A stretch of DNA of 57,819 nucleotides from assembly GCA_022984795.1 (NCBI GenBank), contig JALIHJ010000079.1, positions 1-57,819 of the forward strand, in the 5' to 3' direction. The notes beneath the pieces were generated by a model. It ran no database searches, had not been told where the DNA came from, and worked only from the letters and a program-made list of their open reading frames with translations. How positions within the stretch are numbered: the stretch's first letter is position 1; the number at the start of each line of letters is the position of its first letter. Both the position numbers and the translations under genes were made by a program. Shown here piece after piece: positions 1 to 11,300 of this stretch. This DNA is from Fabrea salina (taxonomy: Eukaryota > Ciliophora > Heterotrichea > Heterotrichida > Fabreidae).

Positions 1-877
1 AACACCCTAACACCCTAACACCCTAACACCCTAACACCTAACACCCTAACACCCTAACACCCTAACACCCTAACACCCTAACACCCTAACACCCTAACAC
101 CCTAACACCCTAACACCCTAACACCCTAACACCCTAGCACCCTAACACCCTAACACCCTATCAACACCCTAACACCCTAACACCCTAACACACCCTCTAA
201 CACCCTAACACCCTAACACCCTAACACCCTAACACCCTAACACCCTAACACCCTAACACCCTAACACCCTAACACCCAACACCCTAACACCCTAACACCC
301 TAACACCCTAACACCCTAACACCCTAACACCCCTAACACCCTAACACCCCTAACACCCTAACACCCTAACACCTAACACCCTAACACCCTAACACCCTAA
401 CACCCTAACACCCTAACACCCTAACACCCTAACACCCTAACACCCTAACACCCTAACACCCTAACACCCTAACACCCCTAACACCCTAACACCCTAACAC
501 CCTAACACCCTAACACCCTAACACCCTAACACCCTAACACCCTAACACCCTAACACCCTAACACCCTAACACCCTAACACCCTAACACCCTAACACCCTA
601 ACACCCTAACACCCTAACACCTCTAACACCCTAACACCCTAACACCCTAACACCCTAACACCCTAACACCCTAACACCCTAACACCCTAACACCCTAACA
701 CCCTAACACCCTAACACCCTAACACCCTAACACCCTAACACCCAACACCCTAACACCCTAACACCCTAACACCCTAACACCCTAACACCCTAACACCCTA
801 ACACCCTAACACCCTAACACCCTAACACCCTAACACCCTAACACCCTAACACCCAACACCTAACACCCTAACACCCT
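1..877. repeat. Left telomere, about 110 copies of AACACCCT
   Basis: Unbroken array of the 8-mer CCCTAACA in C-rich 5' orientation, as expected at the left end of a linear chromosome. This unit is known from heterotrich ciliates such as Stentor and Blepharisma. Scattered units have one base missing or added (for example near 35, 160, 188, 330 and 850), which may be real variants or long-read noise. The array runs directly into protein-coding sequence with no subtelomeric spacer. Confidence 0.98.
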
Positions 878-3800
878 TTTCTGAGACGTACTCTAAAATC
901 TATGTTACATTTGATGAGGAAGCTGTTACTAACTCTTGGCTCTGTGGAACTTTCTTTGAGTCAGAAACTTCAGAGAAACTTGGAATCAAGCCTTTTTGTT
1001 CGTGGAAAAACAGCACTGTTTTGGTGGTTAGCTTGGGGTCTAACTTCACTATCCGCAACGAAGCCCGAAACTGAATGCCTTCAACATCCTTAAAAGCAGG
1101 GAGTGTTCTTTCGACTACTCTGACTTAGAACTAGTGGCTGAGTACAAGTACCCACTGCCTATTCCTTCAGTAAAACTCTCAGCTCCTTACTCCTACAGCA
1201 TTCTGTGCCAGCAGGCCATTAGAAGTATCACAAAGGTCAGTTGAAGAGCAGGTGGGTCTCTAGTTACGAGTGGAGCCAGTTGAGTGGTCCTTCCAACATC
1301 GACTTGTCTTCTCAGACTGAGAGTGTTCTTAGCATTCCTAAAACTCAGCTTCAGGAGGAGACTACACTTTCAGAGTTCTTATGCAAATGCTTTAATATCC
1401 CAGACTCAGCAGAGATTTCAGTGAAGGTTGAAGAAGCAGAGGGCCTTGTCAGTGCAGATTGATGCTGGCAACCAGATCTCAATCAAGAGTGGAGACTCCC
1501 TTAAAATCAAAGCCTTTGTTGAGAGTTTCTGTGGAAAGAGTTCTTCAGTGCAGTATGCTTGGAACTATGAAGGACTCAGCAGTGAAGGAGAAGCACCTGA
1601 AACCCTAGTGCAGTCATTGGCAACTCTAAGCAGTCACATGTTCTCAGAATCAAAGAAGGCGGATCTCCAAGCAGGCTATACTTATGTGTTCAAAGCCACT
1701 GCTCAGAAGGAGAGAGTTACGGAGAAGCCTTTTGTACGTGACTGTTGAAAGCTCTCCTCTAGTAGCCATACTAACAAAGCTGACGGACAGATCTCCAACG
1801 GAAAAGACCTGAGACTGATGCCAAGTGAGTCCTACGGCCCAGACAACTGCAAGGTTCACTGGAGTTTGGAGTGGACTTGCAGTAATTGAACCTGGCAAAG
1901 ACTATTGTGAAAGCACTTCTGGAGAGCAGCTACTAGACACCCAACAAACTGGGTCTATACTGCAAATTGAGTCTGAGGAACTAAGACTATTTCTACTACT
2001 TCTGCGCGAAGGTTTCCAAAGACACCAGAGAAGCTGAGAAGTGTGTGGAACTAGAAGTAGTCGAAAGGGGCAACAAGGAGATTAGTCATACCTAAACCCC
2101 TTTTTCAAGATCAATTACTTGTGGGAACTCTTGGTTCTACTTTCAGTCCAAGGCTCCTTTGAAGACAGTGTGCAGTGGACTCCAAGTGCTAGGAACCTCT
2201 CTTACTTCTACAACACCTCCTCTAAACAAACCCTACATCTACTTCCCTTCTGGAGTCAATGACTCCAGGTTCTTACTACTCCTGGCAAGCAACCCTTTCT
2301 AGTTCAACAGGCTCACTTACCATCACTATTCCCTGGAACACCAACGTAGGAGCCTACTGTTTAGAGACTTGGGGCAAGTCCTTCTACAGGTTCTGCCCTT
2401 TCCACTGAGTTTGAGTTAAGCATTGAGGACTGCTTTGATGGTGACGAAGACTACCCCTTATTCTACTCCTTGGACTCATTCGCAATGGCTACCACATTCC
2501 CTTAGCTCCTCCCAGACTCCTCCAACAAGGTAACTACTAAGTTACTGTCTGGCACCAACACTCTCTTTGCCATGGTGTGTGACTCAATGTGGAATTGTGA
2601 GTACTACAGGCAGTCCTTCAGTGTGAGTTCAGTTTCTAGAAGACTGCAAGAGAAGTCTGTCTCAGAAGCCTTCCTGGAAGACGTCAAGGACCCCGAACTG
2701 ATTCCTGGCACTGTGCTTATGTACTGTGAGAGTCTTGAACTGGAACAAGCAGCTATTACAACTATGCTGTCTAAACTCAAAGAGTTCTCTCAGGACCTAG
2801 AAGACATTGATGAAGCTACTTACAGAAACGTAGTAGGAGCCATTTCAGTTATGATGGCAGAAGAAAACACCAACGAGTCTCAAACTCTGGAACTAGTAGA
2901 CCTGGCCCTGTCCATGCTGGACTTTGAACTAGAAATACTCCAAGAAGACACTGAACTACTCATGGACAGTGCAAAAAGCCTGACTGAAAAGTTCAACTTA
3001 AACAACAAAGTACTTAAGAAGAGCCAAGAACTCATCAGCAAAGTGTTCAACAAGTACTTCAAACAGTCACCTCCTGAAAACCAACCCAAAACCATCCAAA
3101 TAGAAGGCATCACTACCTACAGAATGACTGAAACACCCCTAAGTTCAAGGAACTCTCTGCACAGGTTTCAGACTCCAATGTAACTCTTCCAGGGTCACGA
3201 CCTTGTAATGGTGACGTTGTGGACATGGAAGTAACTACCTACAGCCAAGCAGGCAACTACTCAGACATTGTTGACTTGAGTTTCTTCGAAGCAGGCAGGT
3301 TCTCTGGATTTGACCTCAGTCTCAGAACTCGGTCTATTTACTCCCTCAGCAACTTAACTGAACCCATTGCTATTGAGATTCCTTTCCATACTAACATTGG
3401 AAACTGGAGTTGTGGCTACCTGAAAGAAGAAGAGTGGGTGGAAGAAGGCTGTGAAGTAGTAGAAGTCAGAAGCAACTCAGTGGTTGTTAACACAACTCAC
3501 ACTTCAATGTTCAGTTTGCAACCTAAAAAAGCAGAATCAGTAGTTGTTACAACAGAAGAAAATCAAGGATTCGGGATTTTGACAACGAGTGCTCTCAAAG
3601 CTACATTCCTGTTTACTTGATGTCAGGAATACTGGCACTTGGAGTTTGCTTAGCAGCTATTTGGGCTATACTGGGCAGAAAACTCCAAAAACTACTCCAG
3701 TCAAGTACATCTTGAAACTCAAGGAGTGGAGACGGAAGGAAATGCCAATCAGAAACCAGATTATACAAACACGATCATGGAAACTTCTCGCCTTCCAAGT

Positions 3801-4267
3801 ATCACAACAGAAGCCTCTGAGTCACAAGAACCCAAAAGTTCCTGGAGAACCACTTAACTTTGAGTCTGTTCTTTGGCCGAGAAAGCATTTTCATCAATTT
3901 ACTTAACATCAGAGTACATGATTCTGGGAGGACTTATTGGAGTGCTTACGTGGATTACAAGAGACACCGACTCAGGGAACAAGACAGTGAAGAGTTTGAA
4001 ACGCAAGAACTCCTTGTGATTCTACTAGCCTCAGGCATCACCTCGTTTGCTATTGGCATTGCTGAAGTACTCACTAAAGCTTTGGAAGGATGTTCAAGGC
4101 CCCAGTTATAGTAGTTACAGCTGCACTTGGCATACTTTAGTTTCTTACTGAGTGTATATTTATGCTCAGAGTTCTGTGAAGTGTGGAGTATCCTTTGGAC
4201 TTATTCACTCTTAGCGGGCATTCTGGAGGTACTACTTTCTCAACCTCTGAGAGCCCTGATTATATGA
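878..4267 (+). pseudogene. REJ/GPS polycystin-1-like membrane protein, 5'-truncated by the telomere and frame-broken
   Basis: Host gene fragment of about 1,100 codons scattered over all three frames. An extracellular part comes first; 1430-1750 has the feel of an REJ/PKD-type domain (IKSGDSLKIKAFV, then YAWNYEG and YTYVFKATAQ). A long helical stretch follows at 2690-3060, then a GPS-like autoproteolysis segment at 3400-3520 (CGYLKEEEWVEEGC and a later HTSMFSL), and a transmembrane helix at about 3620-3670. Further hydrophobic helices span 3990-4265. This order (REJ, GAIN/GPS, membrane helices) is that of polycystin-1/REJ proteins; no PLAT domain is visible. The first coding frame is open into the telomere with no start codon, so the N-terminus is missing. 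At least ten frame changes occur, several beside homopolymers. The end is taken at the TGA at 4265-4267; reading on would give a TAG at 4289-4291, overlapping the convergent gene. It may be a decayed gene or a good gene in badly polished sequence. Confidence 0.65.
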
Positions 4268-4283
4268 TTACTGAGTTCAGAAA

Positions 4284-7200
4284 TTAATTAGTACTAGTAA
4301 ATTCTTTAAGTGCAGTAGAGTTAGGAGCAGTTAGTTTCTTACTAGCAGGAATTAACATCCCTACTTTCTGTAAGTTAAGTAATTTATTGCCTTCTTCCAG
4401 CAAAAAAGTACGGAAGCTAAAAACATACAGTAGCAGTGTTACTACAGAGTAGATTCCAGCACAAGTTACAAGCAGTGCCATTTGGTAGTCAATCATTTCT
4501 GAAATATCAGTTTCTACTAATTCAACAACTTCAGTGCCTGTATGCTTGATTTCTTGGTAGACCCTTTCAAAGTAACTCCACAGCTCCAAAAAGTATTTGG
4601 AGTCTAAATAGCTAGTTTCGTGCAAGTAACCCAGTAAGCCATTGAAGTACCCATACTTCAACAAAGAGACTTCAGACTCTTTTTTATCCAACAGTAGTTC
4701 TTTTGTGGTCTCAGAAAACTTTAAAGTGAGTTCTTTTTGCTTGAGTTCATTTAAGTCTAAAGCAACTAGTTCAGCTACTCGGGCATACTCAATTTCAGCA
4801 GTCAGGAATAAATCTGTTTTAGAAAGCAAATCGCTAATCTTTAGCCCTTGGAAAGTCTTTACTAGTCTTTCATGAGTCCAAAAGTCCAGCAAAGAAAGTT
4901 CTCCTTGCAGTCTTTGGTAAGCTGAAATATACTCAGGCTTTTCCATAAGGAGATTTCCTGACCTTTTGTAAAACACCAAAAACATCAACCCATAGTACAA
5001 ACACGAAATCCCCACAAAAGCTAAAATGCGCTTGATGAACTTAAAACTACTTCTGAAGTTTACTTCTTGGAACCCTCTTAAACAAGGCTGGTAGTCATCA
5101 TAAAAGTCTTCGTGGATGCTGTACAGTCGGTTGGTAACGCTTTGCTTAAGCTGTGTATAGCTCTCCAATACGTGGAACCTTACAAAGTTCCACATAACGT
5201 GAAGCTGGTAGTTAATGATCTTAGAACTCCAACCTAACACAAAGAAGCATACAAGCAGAACTCCTACAGCTAAGAACACTAAAAAGTTAGCAACTCTATC
5301 AAGGTTTTTCACCTTTTCCTTTTCACAGTCAACGAATTCTTGAACTGCATCTTGGAGGTACTTGTCGATACCCTTAAATGAGTTTGCAACGATGTAAAAC
5401 AAACTGTTTTTAGCCTGGACTTGGCTAATCACGTTTTTGGAATGTCTTGAAAACTCATCAAGAACATTAAGTAGGTTTTTGTATTTCAGAGTAGGGTTTT
5501 GGTAGTTTTCCCATACTGGAATTTCTTTAGTGAACTGAGCTGAGCTTTCACATTCAATCCAGTGAGCACTAAAGTCAATTTGTTCTAAGGTGTTCTCTAG
5601 TTGTTGCAAGTGAGTTAGGGTGCTTTCTGTGTGTAAAGTATAGTTTAAGCCTAAGAGTTGAAAGTTGTAAGTCTTCACAGAGTTCTTGGCTATTTCATTG
5701 ATGTTCAGTCTGAGCTGAGAAAACTCTCCTAAGTAGTCTGGGTTTTTGGAGGTTTCTATTTTCTTAGCTATGTAAAAGATTATTCCAGAGTTGGTCAGGA
5801 GAACTACCAGAATAGAACCAAGCAGAATCCAGTTATAGAACCTTATAGCTTTTTGGCCCCTTTGAATGATTTCTTTTCCTCTTTGACTTTGACTGAAGCA
5901 CTTAGTTGAAACTGAGCTAGAGTCAACATTGGTTTGTTTAAGGATTTTGGAGTTTCTAATGGGTTCTTTTTGACCATTAACTAAATCGCACTTTTCGTAG
6001 TCAAAAAAAGAAGTGTGGCTTAGATTCTGTCTGAAACAACCTTTTTCTTGGGAGTACTTTAAGATCTGAGCGTCTTCTTTAAACAGCAAAACAATAAAGA
6101 TACTAGAAGTGTTGACTGGAATTAAACTAGGCAGAATAAGCAAGTCCCTTGACTTAAAAGGCTTTAGGGCTCTAAGTTTATCTGGGGTTAGTTCTGGCAA
6201 GTGGGTTTGGATGTTGGTATTTATAACTTGGGTGTCAGCTAGCATTCTGTTGAAGTTTTGAGTGTGGGAGTAGATAAACCCTTCTTGGGAAACAATGGCC
6301 AATTCTGAAATGGTATTGCAAGGCTTAAAGCAAACTAAGAAGTAGGGACACAACCCGTAAGTAAGTACCTTTACTTTGATTTTAACTTGAACTAGTTCTT
6401 GAGGAGTCCTCATTAGAAAAAGCTTTTTAGGCAACTCTAACTCAGCATTTGTTGTGTGAACCAAGTAGTTTCTAAGGGTTTTTAAATGGTTGTTGTAAGG
6501 TGGAGGTACTAGTTCATCAATGTCAGATCCTAGCAAGGTTAAAACTGGAAGGTTCAGGATTTCTGCTGCCCTTTCATTAGCATAAACAATTTGACCTAAG
6601 TCTTTAGAGTTACCTGAAACCAAAATGATTCCGTTTTCTAAACTATTCACAATAATTTTGTCTCCGTTAAACCTTTCAGTCTGATTAAGACTTCTGTTAC
6701 ACTTAAGAATTAAGTTGTTCTGGAGTTTTTGGTCAAGTATAAATTCCTCAACAAAACTTAAGTGGTTTCTGATAGCGTCTTTGTTTTCAGGGTAAGTTTC
6801 AAGTACTTTAGCATTTAAGTCAATAAGCACATCAAGGTTCATAAATAGGTAATTAGTGAGCTTTTCTAGTTTTTCTAATGAAGGATTTGGGACAGAAAAC
6901 TCTCTCCAGTACTCTAAAAGCTTACTACAGAGTTCTTTGTCCTTTTCCATGATTTCTTCAGAAAGCAATAAACTCTTGATTAGTTTGATTTCGTTGCTTC
7001 TTTGGTAACTAGTGCCTTTAAAGAGCTTTTGGCACTTAAACTCTTGGTAGTCGTCTGGAAAGTTAGATTCACATTTAAGGCAATGAGACAGCTTTAGTTT
7101 TGCTAGCTTTAAGTTGCCTGTCACGTAGAAGCAGTAATGAGTAGTCCAAATAGGCAGCATTTTTTGGTTCTGGAACTTACTAGAAACATAGCAGTTTGAA

Positions 7201-8330
7201 AGAGCTTTAATGACTGAGTTGGAGTTGAGTGAAGCTTCTGTCATGTAGGGTCTCAACTGAAGCTCTAAGTCTAAAACAGAGTTTAACTCAGCGAAATTTT
7301 CCAAAGGAACTTTTTGAATCACTAAAAGTCTTTTTTCAACAGCTTTTACAGCTAAAAAGCCCACTAAAGGAGTTACTATTAGTGTTAGGAAAACACCTGG
7401 AATAGCTTTGTCTGTGGTTTTGGAAACTAGGAACACACTGCAGTAGTAATTAAATAAAGAATAGCTAGCAACAAACACTTTGCTACTAAAACCCTCGAAA
7501 AAAGGCACGAAGTAAACTAACTGCAGAGTCGCAACTCCAAATGTGCACAAAATAAGTGGGTAAAAGCTTTGAATATCATACAGAAACAAAAGCATCAAAG
7601 TGACTTCACATAAGTGAACCTTGTGGAAATAGTTAGCACTGGAAACTGAGTTAAGGTTAGTTTTTGAGGTAAAGTGGTTTTTGTCACAGTTAGTGAGTAT
7701 CCAGAAGTACTTAAATATAGCTGCCAAAACTACTAAAACCCCAGATGCAACTCCCTTAGCAATACTAGGACTAAGTGCTTCAAAGGGTACAGAAAAGTAC
7801 TCCTTGATGGTGTAAGAGTGCCAAGTGCTGTACTTAAGAGTCACTAAAAAGTTAACTACTAAAGGCACATAAGCCACTTCAAAAGTAAAGCCAAACAAGG
7901 TCTTGAAAAAGGACCTAAACCAGGAAAAAGCTTTTCCACCAAAAGGCTTTGCAACCAGAATCCAAAAACCTAAAAAGTTAAGCCACAACAAGCAACTAAG
8001 CACCTCAAAACTCCAACTGAGTAATCCTAACTTATAAAACAAAAGGTCAATCCTTACAAAGCTTAAAAAACTCCAAAACGACCTAACAGAGTCCCAACCA
8101 GTAACTTCCATTTCCCAGTACCACAGCAAACTTACATACTGAAGCACTTTTACTGCTGAAACTAAACACAACCTCCATCGGAAATATCGGAATTTTCTAG
8201 TAGTTTTGGTAGAAGTCTCTAAACGGTACAAGGCTTCAAAGAAAGCATCCTTGAGCCAGTGGTTCTTCTTAAGCGACTTTAAAGTCGAAAGAATACTATT
8301 TTCTGAGAAGGCAGTTAATTTTTCCGACAT
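4284..8330 (-). CDS. Giant multi-pass membrane protein with TPR-like region and PAS domain (TmcB-like family), paralog 1
   Basis: 1,348 residues, one uninterrupted frame. Residues about 50-335 hold roughly eight membrane helices. Residues about 350-530 are a soluble helical region like the TmcB/TmcC TPR-like domain of ciliate and Dictyostelium proteins (GNLKLAKLKLS), with a CxxC at 417-420 and Cys433. A PAS domain lies at about 565-620 (IVYANERAAEILNLP, then DELVPPPYN). A second PAS-like segment follows at about 675-790. Four more helices lie near 835, 1035, 1110 and 1300, separating probable extracellular loops. PAS plus membrane segments suggests a sensory role, but the ligand is unknown. 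It lies 5 bp downstream of its paralog on the same strand and is closest in wording to the copy at 15044. The TAA stop nearly touches the end of the left REJ gene. I am sure of the gene and architecture, not of the function. Confidence 0.93.
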   Translation of the reverse strand: MSEKLTAFSENSILSTLKSLKKNHWLKDAFFEALYRLETSTKTTRKFRYFRWRLCLVSAVKVLQYVSLLWYWEMEVTGWDSVRSFWSFLSFVRIDLLFYKLGLLSWSFEVLSCLLWLNFLGFWILVAKPFGGKAFSWFRSFFKTLFGFTFEVAYVPLVVNFLVTLKYSTWHSYTIKEYFSVPFEALSPSIAKGVASGVLVVLAAIFKYFWILTNCDKNHFTSKTNLNSVSSANYFHKVHLCEVTLMLLFLYDIQSFYPLILCTFGVATLQLVYFVPFFEGFSSKVFVASYSLFNYYCSVFLVSKTTDKAIPGVFLTLIVTPLVGFLAVKAVEKRLLVIQKVPLENFAELNSVLDLELQLRPYMTEASLNSNSVIKALSNCYVSSKFQNQKMLPIWTTHYCFYVTGNLKLAKLKLSHCLKCESNFPDDYQEFKCQKLFKGTSYQRSNEIKLIKSLLLSEEIMEKDKELCSKLLEYWREFSVPNPSLEKLEKLTNYLFMNLDVLIDLNAKVLETYPENKDAIRNHLSFVEEFILDQKLQNNLILKCNRSLNQTERFNGDKIIVNSLENGIILVSGNSKDLGQIVYANERAAEILNLPVLTLLGSDIDELVPPPYNNHLKTLRNYLVHTTNAELELPKKLFLMRTPQELVQVKIKVKVLTYGLCPYFLVCFKPCNTISELAIVSQEGFIYSHTQNFNRMLADTQVINTNIQTHLPELTPDKLRALKPFKSRDLLILPSLIPVNTSSIFIVLLFKEDAQILKYSQEKGCFRQNLSHTSFFDYEKCDLVNGQKEPIRNSKILKQTNVDSSSVSTKCFSQSQRGKEIIQRGQKAIRFYNWILLGSILVVLLTNSGIIFYIAKKIETSKNPDYLGEFSQLRLNINEIAKNSVKTYNFQLLGLNYTLHTESTLTHLQQLENTLEQIDFSAHWIECESSAQFTKEIPVWENYQNPTLKYKNLLNVLDEFSRHSKNVISQVQAKNSLFYIVANSFKGIDKYLQDAVQEFVDCEKEKVKNLDRVANFLVFLAVGVLLVCFFVLGWSSKIINYQLHVMWNFVRFHVLESYTQLKQSVTNRLYSIHEDFYDDYQPCLRGFQEVNFRSSFKFIKRILAFVGISCLYYGLMFLVFYKRSGNLLMEKPEYISAYQRLQGELSLLDFWTHERLVKTFQGLKISDLLSKTDLFLTAEIEYARVAELVALDLNELKQKELTLKFSETTKELLLDKKESEVSLLKYGYFNGLLGYLHETSYLDSKYFLELWSYFERVYQEIKHTGTEVVELVETDISEMIDYQMALLVTCAGIYSVVTLLLYVFSFRTFLLEEGNKLLNLQKVGMLIPASKKLTAPNSTALKEFTSTN

Positions 8331-8335
8331 TTATG

Positions 8336-11300
8336 TTAATTATTGATATTGGTACTAAGAGCCTTTCCACTTGAAGTTCGGGACTTTGAGTATTTTCTTT
8401 CAGCAGGAATAAGTATTCCCATATAAGACAAGTCTTCAAGTTTTTGGGTCTCCTGAAGCAAAAACGGCCTAAAGTTGAGGTAGTACATTAAAACTGAACA
8501 AGCAGTGTACCCAGCAGCTAAGAGTATAAGGATATTCAGTTGGAAACTCACCTGAGATGAAAAGTCCTCATCAACCATGCTAATGATTTCAAAGCCTTGT
8601 GTAAATAAAGCTTTATGCAGTTCTTCTACCTCAACCATATAGTCAAGTATATTTTCTTCGTTTACTGACAAAACAAAACTTGACTCTAAAAGGTAAAGAG
8701 TACACCCGTTAACAAACCCATTAGTCAAGCCTACAACTTCAGAGTCAGTGCTTTCTAGCAAAGCTTTTTTGGTACCTGAAGACAACATGGCTGTTTCTTT
8801 GCTTTCTTTTATAAACTTAAGTTCTTCAGTTATCTTGTCAGAGAAGTACTGGTACTCTTCTTCTGGTGACTCAAAAATATAAGACTTAGAAAGCAACTCA
8901 ACTAGCTTGTAACCTTCGTAAGGACTCACTACTTTTTCTCTAGTCCAAAAATCAGCTAAGCTTAAGTCAGCTTGGATATCATGCAGCATCGAAGTGTAGT
9001 CTGGTTTGATCAGCAAAAGGTTCACACACTGCCTGTAAACCACTAAAAACATCAACAAGTAGTACAAACATGAAAACCCTAAAAACACCGAGATCCTCAT
9101 GATGTACCTAAAACTTCTCCTAAAGTTGACTTCTTTTTTCTTGTTAAGCGAAGAAACTGGCTGGTCTTCAAGTATCTCTCCGTATAAACTTGACAGTCTA
9201 TCTAAGCAACTGTTTTTAAGTTCAAAGTAGCTCTGAGCTATGTTGGACCGCAAAAAGTTCCAAACTTGGTGGGAGTTGTAGTTTATGATATTTGAACTCC
9301 AACTCAATGCTCCGAAACAAACCAGCAGAACCACAACTGCAACTGAAAGTAAAAGGTAAACAGTGGCGTCTAAATCATAAACTTTTTCCTTTTCGCACTC
9401 TTTAAGGTCTTTCAGTGCTAGTTCTAAGTTGTCACATATACTTCCTATGCCGTTTATAACTATGTAGTACTGGGAGTCTTTTCCAGCTTGACTTTCGTAA
9501 TCAACCTCTAGGAACTTGGCTGTTTGGCTTGAGAACTCGTTTACGATGTTCAAAAGGTTTTCGTAAGAGTCTTTGCCTGATTGCTCCCAAAAGTGAATGT
9601 CCATTGTGTGGCTTTTTGAGTCAGGGCATTTCAACCAGTTAGACTCAAATTCTATTTGGCTCATCAGAACGTCTAGTTCACTTAAGCAGTTCTTAATGTT
9701 GTCTTTGCTAGCCTGCTCGTAGTTGGAGTCTCCTAGTTTGTAGGCGTGGTACGCCCTTCTTGCGTTAGTTGCCACACAGCTTACTCGCAGCCTAAGCAAA
9801 TCAAAGTTGTGCAGGTAGTCAATGCTTCCTGAGTCTGAAATTCTGTTTTGAATATAAAATATGATGGCTGAGTTAGTAACCAGCACCGTTAGTATAGAAA
9901 TGATGACAGTCCACCTGTAGAAGTTTATGCTTTTAAACCCTTTTTGTATGATTTTTTTGCCTTCTTTGCTTTGACTTAAGCACTGCGAAGAAGCAGAACT
10001 TGACTCGGGCACTGAAGGTTCTATAAAGTTTGTGCGGGGCTCAGTTTCATAATGTTCACTTGAAAGCTTTTGAGTGTGTGTTTTTTCGAGTTCTTCGTAA
10101 GAAATCGACCCTGCAAACTCACTGAAAGTTACGCTGTTTTTATGGTCATTCTGGCCAGGAGACAACTTAAAGTGGTTGCTTAGGTACCCTTTGCTGGGAG
10201 AGTGTTCGCCGATTTCTTCAGTCTTCCAATTTTTCATTTCTTCTTGGTCGTCCACTAGCAACAAAGCTTTAAGAATAGAGTTTTGGACTTTAATGTCCAA
10301 AGGAACTATTAACAAGTCTAAGTACTCAGGGTGGAAAGGAACGAACGGCTCAATAGTAGATAAGTCCAAGTCAGGTATGTAGTCGTTAATGTGGGTGCCA
10401 ATTACTTCCATTCCAATAGGGGTAAGTTTAGAGCCGAAGTTCAGCGAGTGGCAGGTAATCACTCCAGTGTCTGAGATGATTGCTATTTCAGACTTAGTTT
10501 CGTCTTTTTTAAAACTGACTAAAAAGAAAGGGTGCGAGTGGAAAGCCAAAAGCTTGATTTTAACTTTGACTTGCATGATTTCAGTTGGCTTGAGCATGAA
10601 AATAAAGTTTTCTGGGACACTGAACTTGCCGTCTAAAGTCTTTTTGAGGAAAAGGTTCATTTTCTTAGAGTGGCCAATGTTAAACGGCGGAGGGATGAAG
10701 TTGTCTATGTTGGTTCCTATTAAGTTAGAAATAGGTTGTTTTAGGAATTCTGAAGCAACTTGGTTGGCGTAGGTAATTTCTCCGGTGCTAGAAGGTTCTC
10801 CAGATAGTAAAAGTATTGCGTTAGTAGGTGAGTTCAGTTTAAAGTTTTCGTAAGCTTTTTCAGTGAAGTTTCTGGTTAGTTGGCACCTACTGAGTATGTT
10901 GGACTGTTGTTTGGGCTCGAAAATAAAGTAACCAGCAAACTCTTCAAAGTGCCTTACAGAGCTTGAGTTTTCAGGGTGTCTGCTAATCATTTCGTAGTTC
11001 ATCTTAAGAAGTTTTTTAAGGTTTTGGGACAACTTTTTAGTCATTTTTTCGAGTTTTTGAAGTGTAGGCTTGGAAGCCATAAACTCCCTCCAGTAAGAAA
11101 CTAGCATCAAACAGAACTTTTTGTCCTTCTTCAAGATTTTTTCACTCAGAATGAAGCTTTTGACTAACTTGTAGCCTTTTGACTCTTGGTAGTTAGAACC
11201 TTTAAATAACTTTTTGCACTTGAACTCTTCGAAGTCGTCAGAAAAATTCGAGTGGCACCCAAGACACTGAGTGAGCTTTAGCTTAGCTAGCTTTAGGTTC

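Noticed and set aside
1-877. CRISPR-like array or satellite DNA
   Set aside because: An uninterrupted 8-mer without spacers at both ends in opposite orientation is a telomere.
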